Of a DNA stretch of 64,000 nucleotides, positions 11,056-18,510 are shown piece after piece; position 1 is the stretch's first letter; every line of letters starts with the position of its first letter. The stretch covers positions 602,796 to 666,795 of the forward strand of contig OZ025826.1 in the NCBI GenBank assembly GCA_964019425.1, written 5' to 3'. A model generated the notes under the pieces. It made no database searches. It worked only from the letters and a program-made list of their open reading frames with translations, and was not told the origin of the DNA. This DNA comes from Flectonema sp. DT1601. Taxonomy: Eukaryota > Euglenozoa > Diplonemea > Diplonemida > Diplonemidae. The position numbers were made by a program, and so were the translations under genes.

Positions 11056-12429
11056 ATGAGTATTCCGAATGAGGAAACGAGATTACTAAGTGTCGAAGTT
11101 TTTGGTTACGGAAGTGTTGATGGAAAGAAGGAGAAGAAGAAAGATTTTCCTGTTGATGTATTGCATTGGGTTGCAGCGTACTTAACAACTCAGGAATGGA
11201 TGACCGCAATGCACGTCTGCTATCCGTGGAGAATTCGCTTCTATAGAATGATCGAACGATACTCAGGAACACAAGCAAAAGATGCCCATGAGTTGATGTT
11301 TAAGTTATTATCAGAAAGACTCTTGTTAAGGAGAACTGCCCTAGAGAAATATCCATCTCATGAGCCTTTCATAATTTCAATTTATTGCGCAATATTTGCC
11401 TTACCCGGGATATTACTGTTAATGGGAATTCAACTCAGATTCGACCTTCCTGAGGAAATCTCATACAGCTTTGTTGGAACCAGTGGATTTCTATTATCAC
11501 CGTCTTGGATTGCTTTGTCAGTTGGGGTTCTTGCATACGGATCTTCAGCTATCAAACGAGAATCTCAACGAAAAACTCAATCTATATGTGTTCATCATGG
11601 ATGCTTTTACAATACTTTTTCAATTGTACTACCCGCATTGAAGTCGAATGAAGTAAGAGGGTCACCATGCATTCCGTCAACCCTCAGCATTACGGGATCC
11701 TTAGTAACTATCATCGGTTGTTGGTGGTCTGTTTTATATCACTTAGACGGTCACCACACTCCCGATTTCATGTGGTTTGTTTTATTTATTGTAATTATTG
11801 CTTTGTCGTATCCACTTAAATCCGCGTATTCTTCTCCAACATTCTTTTTTTTGAGTGTTTTGGTGGTGTTGTTTCCTGTTTTGAGTTTTCTTGTTGCATT
11901 TGCGGTGCATTTTATGAGTATCGGCATCTATTCTATGTATGGTACGATGACTGCCGTTTGCAGTGTTTTTATTGGATGTATTTTGTGTATTGCAGTGCCG
12001 AACTTATCGCCTACAGAGAGTTGTCTAAATGCTTGGTCAGCGTCGTTTTTGGCACTGCTGTATGCCGATGTCGTTGTGGAGTGTGATAGAGTTGGTATCA
12101 CGGTAGTTCCTATCCTAGCGTTGGTAGTAATGACTTCATTGTGGATAGCAAATCTATTAGCTCAAGCAAAAGCAGCATGGCGCCCTCGTTTGCGTGATAG
12201 TCTTAAAGTATTGTTGTTTACACTTCCATCGCTTCTTCTTTCAACTGCGTTATCTTTAGTTGCGTTGGATATTTCTCATCAGGCAATTGTGTTTACGATA
12301 TTATTTATATCAATTGGGTTGGTTCCATCACTTTGCTGGGAATTAGTTTTGTTAGAAACTCACATAGATACGTTGGTTAAAGTACCGAGATGGCCTAAGT
12401 TACGATTCGCTCTCGGAAGAATCAATTAG
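11056..12429 (+). CDS. F-box-like domain plus multi-pass membrane protein
   Basis: A single exon encodes 457 residues. The start is the first ATG after an AAAACAG acceptor-like site. Residues 30-65 have the F-box pattern (PVDVL..VAAYL...EWM....VC..WR), which in known proteins binds Skp1 in SCF ubiquitin ligases. The rest, from about residue 105, is strongly hydrophobic, with about ten membrane helices to residue 435 and short polar loops. I do not recognise a transporter signature in the membrane part. F-boxes attached to polytopic membrane domains are uncommon, so the protein could be a membrane-anchored substrate adaptor. Alternatively, the N-terminal match could be a chance helical segment. 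AATAAA occurs about 25 nt after the stop. Confidence 0.75.
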   Translation: MSIPNEETRLLSVEVFGYGSVDGKKEKKKDFPVDVLHWVAAYLTTQEWMTAMHVCYPWRIRFYRMIERYSGTQAKDAHELMFKLLSERLLLRRTALEKYPSHEPFIISIYCAIFALPGILLLMGIQLRFDLPEEISYSFVGTSGFLLSPSWIALSVGVLAYGSSAIKRESQRKTQSICVHHGCFYNTFSIVLPALKSNEVRGSPCIPSTLSITGSLVTIIGCWWSVLYHLDGHHTPDFMWFVLFIVIIALSYPLKSAYSSPTFFFLSVLVVLFPVLSFLVAFAVHFMSIGIYSMYGTMTAVCSVFIGCILCIAVPNLSPTESCLNAWSASFLALLYADVVVECDRVGITVVPILALVVMTSLWIANLLAQAKAAWRPRLRDSLKVLLFTLPSLLLSTALSLVALDISHQAIVFTILFISIGLVPSLCWELVLLETHIDTLVKVPRWPKLRFALGRIN

Positions 12430-12850
12430 GATGACTTCCAACCATTACTTCTTCTAAAAATAAATTAAAAAAAAAAAACAAGAATTCTTCTTTTTTTGTT
12501 TCGAATTATTATTTGCTCTGTTGGCTTCTATTCCGTCGGAAAGTCCCTTAGTCAATAGACCAACTGGATGTCAAAGAAATCTGGAAAAAAAAAAAAAAAA
12601 AAAAAAAAGAGATTATTCATTTTCCTCTGAAAGATGTAATGATCGCTGTCAACGAATTCGGTCTTTGTTTCTCCTTTTTTTTTCTTCTTTTTTTTTTCTT
12701 AAAAATTAATTTTTGTTAGCCAAATACGTCTAATAATACCAACAGTCATAGAGCATCCCTTGATGGGTGTGAAAACTTTTTTTTTTTTTTTTTTTTAAAA
12801 AAAAACTCATAATTTTATCATTACAGAATAGTTTGAATCGGGTGTGGAAT
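12430..12850. other. Intergenic with poly-A and poly-T tracts
   Basis: AATAAATTAAA at about 12459 is a likely polyadenylation region of the F-box-like gene. A 24-nt A-run (12585-12608) and several T-runs follow. The ATTACAG acceptor (AG 12825-12826) lies 24 nt before the next start codon. No gene is seen. Confidence 0.5.
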
Positions 12851-13588
12851 ATGGCGAAATTTGAACAAGAGGTCCACATATCACCGAGTTTGATTAAGTT
12901 AGTTACTGGACAGTTCGACCTTGGGTCGGTTCTAACGTTACCTCTGTGTGGATTGGGTGTCAAACATATAGAAAACTTGGAAGGATTAGTTACCCTAACT
13001 GTACTTGACTTATCAAGCAATGCAATCGCCAGAGTCAATAATCTTGAGCCTTTAGGAGGATGCCTCCTACGACTAGACCTCCGATTTAATAATATTTCCA
13101 GACTGGAAGGACTACACACTTTACAGGTATTGGAAGTAATCAAGCTTCAAGGTAATAATATAAACGATATTGATACTGTGGTTGGTTTGGCTGGAATGCC
13201 AAGACTAAGAGCTGTTCATTTAAAAGACATGAATGGCAGCAATGCAAACCCTGTTTGTAATGGAGAAAGATACAGAGCTACTATTATACGAAAAATGCCG
13301 CGTTTGGGAAATCTTGATGGTGAGTTTTTTATATTTGATAGTTTAAGACATAAAGTGATAACCGATGGAGAGGGAGATGATATTGTTATTAAAGAGAGCA
13401 CTCGGTGGCTACCAAAATCGGTTCAGAATACTGATTTTGCTATTAATCCGAAAACGTTTTTGTCTTCTGCAACTGCTACATCTAAAACTCTTTTAGATGA
13501 ATGCCGTGCGGTTATATCTCAGGCTGATCTCGCAATTGAGCGTCAACACGAGTTGAGAAAAAAACTTCAGGAGAATCCTGACTCATAA
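12851..13588 (+). CDS. SDS22/LRRC61-like leucine-rich repeat protein
   Basis: A single exon of 245 residues. The ATG at 12851 is the first methionine after the ATTACAG acceptor; an upstream in-frame TTG would not be used. Residues 20-110 hold about four SDS22-type leucine-rich repeats (LTVLDLSSNAIARVNNLEPL, LLRLDLRFNNISRLEGL). A conserved cap follows, in which NPVCNGERYRATIIRKMPRL matches the LRRcap seen in LRRC61 and axonemal LRR proteins. The C-terminus is a short charged helix. Such proteins are small scaffolds, often in cilia or flagella or bound to phosphatases; the precise partner cannot be read from the sequence. Confidence 0.8.
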   Translation: MAKFEQEVHISPSLIKLVTGQFDLGSVLTLPLCGLGVKHIENLEGLVTLTVLDLSSNAIARVNNLEPLGGCLLRLDLRFNNISRLEGLHTLQVLEVIKLQGNNINDIDTVVGLAGMPRLRAVHLKDMNGSNANPVCNGERYRATIIRKMPRLGNLDGEFFIFDSLRHKVITDGEGDDIVIKESTRWLPKSVQNTDFAINPKTFLSSATATSKTLLDECRAVISQADLAIERQHELRKKLQENPDS

Positions 13589-13651
13589 CACATCTGGTGA
13601 AAACCCAGAAAAAAAAACAGCTATTTACACGCAACTAACGAATATATCACT

Positions 13652-13693
13652 CCCCATCATGTCGTGTGGGAAAACTGACCGACGTATTTGGAT
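13652..13693 (+). repeat. 42-bp direct repeat, copy 1
   Basis: CCCCATCATGTCGTGTGGGA and the following AAACTGACCGACGTATTTGG recur at 13772-13813 with one difference, offset by exactly 120 bp. Both lie in the intergenic space between the LRR and WW genes. Confidence 0.85.
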
Positions 13694-13717
13694 GAGTTTT
13701 TTAATTTTATTATTGAG

Positions 13718-13776
13718 TTCTGATACAATACAGAGATTTATATTCGTATGAACTTAATCAAACAGTCTACCCCCCA
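13718..13776 (+). repeat. C-run-bounded dispersed repeat, diverged fragment
   Basis: GATACAATACAGAGATTTAT ... AACAGTCTACCCCCC resembles the 3' half of the copies at 5252-5429 and 9303-9432. It sits between the two 42-bp direct repeats and may have been trapped by that duplication. Confidence 0.5.
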
Positions 13777-13813
13777 TCATGTCATGTGGGAAAACTGACC
13801 GACGTATTTGGAT
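13772..13813 (+). repeat. 42-bp direct repeat, copy 2
   Basis: Second copy of the repeat at 13652-13693. It lies 120 nt before the ATG of the WW-domain gene, so it could be in an outron or spacer rather than in mature mRNA. Confidence 0.85.
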
Positions 13814-13928
13814 CTTCTATTCTTTTCTTTCAAATAATTAAATTGTTTTGTTTTTTGATTGTGTTTTCATTAGGCTTAACGGTTGTTTGCTGTTTTTTTT
13901 TTTTTTTTATATTATTACCTCTACTAAC

Positions 13929-13930
13929 AG
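13929..13930 (+). promoter_or_regulatory. Predicted trans-splice acceptor of WW-domain gene
   Basis: A 15-nt T-run and CTCTACTAACAG precede the ATG by only 3 nt. A native 5' UTR of 3 nt would be too short for normal initiation, so a leader must be added by splicing. CTAAC here is a plausible branch point. Confidence 0.6.
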
Positions 13931-13933
13931 ACG

Positions 13934-15172
13934 ATGGGCAAAAATGGCGAAATGACATCCATGGGAAGCCTGACGTGTCCTATTTCACCAAGAGGTTCAC
14001 TGGTTACTAATTATGCCTCTCATAGAGATCGATTGTACTGTTGTAGAGTCGGAAGTCACGAGCACTGGAATGAACGTAATAAACCAGAAGGAGAAGTGAT
14101 TGGTAAATTTGAAAATAATGAAATCGCATTTGTTGAGGGAAGGGTTGACGAATGGTTAAAAATAGCAGACCGAGGCTGGGTCAAGAAAGAAGATTCAGGA
14201 GTAGGTTGGTACGAACTTGAAGTAGAGCGTCACAAGATACTTCCCTCAACACAAACATGTCGCGGAATTCAACTCGTTGATATGAAGTCTCAATCTCTCC
14301 TCGCTATTGAACCATCAAAAGACGATTCTCTGCTACTAAAACTCGAAACCTGTACTTACACTGTAGCAGAGGTACACTATGACAATAAGAGAACTTTTAC
14401 TTTCAGTCCTTACTTAAGAGTTGTTGTTGGATGGGAATTCTTAATGCAGTTCGTCATAGCTCTAAAGAAACTCTGCAACAGTCTCGACGACGTCCACTAC
14501 CTTGAGACACCAGCAAATACTGAATGTAAGGGAGGTATTCATCTCGGATTATTATACTGTGATCGTGTAGATATTCACATGTTAAGCAGCTCTGAAGGAA
14601 TGACAGCTGAAGGAGGAAACCACAGCAACGATGGTAATCAAATAGTTACTCCTGAGGTCTGTCCTGTTCAAGTTGCTGACATTCAGAAAGAAGATTCCGA
14701 CTGCAACAGCGGCAGTGGTCTTATTGAGGGGTCAAGCTCAAATGCATCGCTTGAGGGAGGTACGAGAACAACAGTTGTTATGCTTCAGAACCCTCCAATG
14801 ATAAAAAAGAAACAAAAACCCATCAACAACTCTCCGATCCCAACCAATGACGAGGTTGTTATCGACGTGCGCTTTCGCCGTCGGTTAATGAACTTCTATC
14901 AGTTTTATAGACCTGAAAAGCTTCCGTCTGTAATGCCAACTGTGGTAGGTAACTTTGGTAACCCAGATGACATCATCAAAGCACTCGTTAACAAGTACGG
15001 TCCTGAGCCGAGAGATATTATGTCTGATCCTCTCCGACCTGATTGGCAACAAATCGAATCAGTTGACGGAGATATGTTTTATGTTCATAAAAATGGAACA
15101 AAGCAATGGGTTCGTCCTACCGAGTATCTAAATGACTCTGCTGTCAACCCAAATGCTTCTCTTCGAAAGTAG
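13934..15172 (+). CDS. SH3-like and WW-domain protein with PEKL...KYG motif
   Basis: A single exon of 412 residues. Residues 35-95 look like an SH3-type beta-barrel (Cys/Trp-rich, ending DEWLKIADRGWVKKEDSGVG). The middle 100 residues are predicted ordered but unassigned. Residues 225-310 are Ser/Asn-rich and disordered. Then RRRLMNFYQFYRPEKLPSV and IIKALVNKYGPEP form a motif that is widespread in kinetoplastid proteins. The C-terminus is a WW domain: two Trp separated by 22 residues, with FYVH in the middle and a final RP, which binds proline-rich ligands. It is probably a cytosolic adaptor. The start follows the acceptor at 13929-13930 by 3 nt. Confidence 0.8.
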   Translation: MGKNGEMTSMGSLTCPISPRGSLVTNYASHRDRLYCCRVGSHEHWNERNKPEGEVIGKFENNEIAFVEGRVDEWLKIADRGWVKKEDSGVGWYELEVERHKILPSTQTCRGIQLVDMKSQSLLAIEPSKDDSLLLKLETCTYTVAEVHYDNKRTFTFSPYLRVVVGWEFLMQFVIALKKLCNSLDDVHYLETPANTECKGGIHLGLLYCDRVDIHMLSSSEGMTAEGGNHSNDGNQIVTPEVCPVQVADIQKEDSDCNSGSGLIEGSSSNASLEGGTRTTVVMLQNPPMIKKKQKPINNSPIPTNDEVVIDVRFRRRLMNFYQFYRPEKLPSVMPTVVGNFGNPDDIIKALVNKYGPEPRDIMSDPLRPDWQQIESVDGDMFYVHKNGTKQWVRPTEYLNDSAVNPNASLRK

Positions 15173-17024
15173 TACTTCTTGGGATTGTGAAGTTGTCTGG
15201 AGTACTTCTTTAATCTGTCAGGTAATTAGTCCCCTCACGTTGCGACTGCTCGCAGGAACGAACCCGAATAGCATTTCGAATGTTTCAAAGCAGCTTTTTT
15301 TTTTTAATTTGTGGTTGTCGGTAAAAGTCACCCGTCGGAGGTGGATTCTCCGAACCCAGTTGAGCCAACTAGTGTAATAGTTGTTGGATGAGCATTTGAA
15401 TCACACTCTTTGGTTATGTTTAGTTTATCTGTATTTTATTTTTTTTTGAATTTACTGCTCACTACAATGAGTCTGCAGCAGCCACACAGAGCCAGTGGAC
15501 TACTCGTCTTCGGTCAGTTAGCGGCCCAGACCACAGCGTGTCTAGTTAACTCAGGTCACGTCAAATGTACAGCGGCTTGTTTGTTTTTTATTTGTAATTT
15601 GTGAACCCAGATGATGAAAAAGAGTTTTTTTTTTCCTCCTACAATTCTTTCCGTGAAAGATGCGATTCTTTTTTGTCTTTTTTTTTTTTTATTTTTTTTT
15701 TAAAATGATAACAGTGATGTCAGAATGTTGTTTTTTATTGAATTCGAATAAGTGAACTCTTCCGCGGCATTGACATTTTGGTCTGCAGACGTTGACGCTG
15801 AAGTCAACATTTGGTCGCGGCGGGGTTAACTTACTCCCTCGTAGTCTCATTGGCTTTGATTGATATCTGAAAGACAATTTTGCTTCGGCATCTTCCACTT
15901 TTTTTGTGGTTCAATTAACCGATTCGTTTGTTTCTCTATGAGCGTTACTTTCTCTAGTATGGATTTCGCTATCCATCTCCTTTTTTTTCTTTCTTCTTCT
16001 TTTTTTTTTTAACGCGACACGACCAGCTCCTAGTTGGAATTGTTTCCACTTGTTGGTTTTGTTTATTTTTTCAAATAGTTAGCAGATTTCCAGGACCCTA
16101 GAGTTCTACAACGCAAACAAGTTGCTTAACTCCGAAAGCTTTATGAGGGTCTGGTTTGTTTTTATATTTTTTCTTTGATGCTATAATCTGTTATCTTCAA
16201 AGAACAAAGTGAACAATTGGAAATATTGACTTCAGGTAGGTCTTCTCCGTCTTTACTTAACCTGCGCTACGTAGCCACATTCCAGATAAACAACCAGACT
16301 TGATACAGCCAACCAACTCCCTGTAGATAAAAAATAAATAAATTTTCCCCATCGTTACTTTTTTTGAATAAAAATTGTAGCAAAAGAACTAATACTTGGC
16401 AGAGATAAAGTATTCGAGCCAACCTTATTGAGACTTTCCTCATTTCCGACATGGTTTGCGCAGGTTGTGGCTTGCTTTGTCTCATGCAAAAAACAAAAAA
16501 GGATTTCCGTTTTTTTTTTTTTTTTTTTTTTTTTTTTGGTTTTTTCGTCAGTGGTTAAGCCTACGATTGTGTGGAGATAGCGAATAATTTATATTGCATT
16601 AGTTTTTTTGGATGTGGTGGGGGGAAAAAAAAAAAAAAAAATCGGCAAACGATTTTTACTCAAACAACACTATTTGTTTATTATTTTTTTTCCAGTAATA
16701 CTTTTTTTATGTTATTCTGATTATTTTTTTTTTTTTTCCTCTTTGTAATAATCTCCCTGACTGGTTTTATCTTGCCATAATGAAACACAACTCAGGGGAG
16801 ATTAGGGTGTTGTAACACCATACCAATATTTCATGTTGACAACCCGCATTATAAAATATTTTAAATAATTTATTGACAACGTTCTTTTGATTCGCTAACA
16901 CAGAATATTACATTTCATCATTACTCACTTGATAGGTACTCGTATATGAGTGTCGAGATAGGTTAGACAAATCAGAACAACATAATATATTATATTTTAT
17001 TTTCTCTACGAAAACAGTACTTAT
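15173..17024. other. Intergenic, T-rich, no gene seen
   Basis: This holds the 3' flank of the WW gene, repeated poly-T runs (one of about 30 T near 16510) and scattered short open frames on both strands without conserved protein. The sequence ATTTTCTCTACGAAAACAG (AG 17016-17017) before the next ATG is a likely splice acceptor. Confidence 0.45.
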
Positions 17025-18050
17025 ATGGATTGGTTTGCGAAATGTTTCGGATTTGACGAGACTGACTACAAATCAACACAGCAACGTCTTTTAAAGCTTT
17101 GGAATTCACGAGATTGGAAACTAAATGGTTGGCAGGTAGGAGAATTTCATTTTGAGGAACTGGCAGTTATAAGACGGAGGGGAATTGCTGCCGCACGTAA
17201 AAATAATATGCAAGGTAAGCCTACAATGGAACATGTAGTCGGAGAAGCAAGATCGATGCACCAACTCGATGAAAACGAAGGCGCAATGTTTCAAGTTGCT
17301 TCTCAATTTAACTGCTTAGAATTTATCTCTGACAATGTGACACCTGAAGACGGGATCACAGGATATATCAATGATCACACACAAGGTCCTGCTTGTGCTG
17401 TTGCTTGTGGAGCAGCAGCAGCATATCGGAACTACTTAGTAAGCCAAGGCTCTTCTATTGGTCAGACAGCTGACAATCAACTGAATGCTATGGACGTTGT
17501 GTTTTTTAAAGTCAATAGTCACAACTGTGAAGATACATTACAATACCGCAATGGATATCTAGATGTTAATGGAATTGATGCCTTACTCAAACTAAACGGA
17601 ACTTTCTTAAGCAGTAAAGAGAAGAGAGATGACATGGCTGATAAAATCAAAGTAGCCGCGCACTATAACACCCAAGTAACCGATTTACCAAAGGGACGTC
17701 AGTTCTTTGTTAATCAATGCTTTGGTGCTGCTCCAGCTATTACCTACAGTGCTTGTATAGCTGATCAGGTTTACTGGCAGTCGCTGTCACAGACTATACT
17801 GGATGCAACTTATGAGGCTTCACTTTGGCACACGATACTGTCACATAATAAAACGTCATCTAAGAGGCCTAAACTTCTCCTTACAAAAGTTGGAGGAGGA
17901 GTATTTGGAAACCATTCAAGTTGGATATGCAAATCGATGCAACGAATGATTAGCATCGCTGAAGAACACAACCTTCCTGTTGATATAAAAATAGTTCACT
18001 TTGGACGTATTGAAGAAGACTACAACATAGTGAAGGTCAGTTCTCAATAG
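17025..18050 (+). CDS. Conserved hypothetical protein, macro-domain-like
   Basis: A single exon of 341 residues; the ATG lies 7 nt after a GAAAACAG acceptor. The protein has two glycine/alanine-rich signatures: TQGPACAVACGAA (residues 119-131) with DGITGY just before it, and TKVGGGVFGN (about 287-297). These recall the phosphate-binding loops of macro-type (ADP-ribose or PARG-like) folds, and I recall similar conserved proteins in amoebae and bacteria. EFISDNVTPEDGI lies in the approach to the first loop. No signal peptide or membrane helix is seen. Likely a cytosolic nucleotide- or ADP-ribose-processing protein; the exact reaction is unknown. The C-terminus ends just before a T-rich tract. 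AAG/GTCAGT at about 18032 could be a donor, so a missed last exon is possible. Confidence 0.75.
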   Translation: MDWFAKCFGFDETDYKSTQQRLLKLWNSRDWKLNGWQVGEFHFEELAVIRRRGIAAARKNNMQGKPTMEHVVGEARSMHQLDENEGAMFQVASQFNCLEFISDNVTPEDGITGYINDHTQGPACAVACGAAAAYRNYLVSQGSSIGQTADNQLNAMDVVFFKVNSHNCEDTLQYRNGYLDVNGIDALLKLNGTFLSSKEKRDDMADKIKVAAHYNTQVTDLPKGRQFFVNQCFGAAPAITYSACIADQVYWQSLSQTILDATYEASLWHTILSHNKTSSKRPKLLLTKVGGGVFGNHSSWICKSMQRMISIAEEHNLPVDIKIVHFGRIEEDYNIVKVSSQ

Positions 18051-18510
18051 TATTTTTGTACAGCTTTTTCATTTTAAAATGAGTTTATTTCTTTTAGTGA
18101 ACAAGCTCTTTTTTTTTTCTTTCTTTCTTTCTTTCTTTTTTTTTTTTTTTCTGTATCCAAAAAAAAAAAAAAAACTTCTTGCCTTACTGCTTACTGAGGC
18201 TCCTTCGTTTTTATTCAGTGGAAGACGAGTGGAGCCGAAGTCTTTCTTGTTAGTCTGGTGTTAAAGTTGTTTTTTTTTTATAAGTTATATTACTTACCGT
18301 TGACAGGATCACGAACATTAGTATTAGTATTCCTCGCTTAAGCTAAAAAAAGTGATCCTCTCAGGGATTAGGATCGACATAATGTCGTAGTCTTGGAGAC
18401 TCACAGGGTGGTTAACCGTTCCACTCTGTCGTGTTTATCTAACCGGTACTCAATTGCTCAACTTTAAGAATGCAGTATCAAATTACCCCTTCGTTTTCTT
18501 TCAAAACAGA
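18051..18510. other. Intergenic with T-runs, short hairpins and repeat fragment
   Basis: TTTC microsatellite and T-runs occupy 18110-18150. Two short imperfect hairpins lie at about 18353-18375 (GATCCT/AGGATC) and 18400-18430. The dispersed-repeat head GCAGTATCAAATTACCCC is at 18472-18489, just before the next gene's acceptor. Confidence 0.45.
18508..18509 (+). promoter_or_regulatory. Predicted trans-splice acceptor of MIB-like repeat gene
   Basis: TTCTTTCAAAACAG ends one base before the ATG at 18511. Without an added leader the mRNA would have essentially no 5' UTR. This is one of the clearest acceptors supporting spliced-leader addition. Confidence 0.6.

Noticed and set aside
18454-18510. 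N-terminal extension of the MIB-like repeat protein
   Set aside because: It overlaps a dispersed-repeat head and lies before the AAAACAG acceptor; the ATG at 18511 is preferred.
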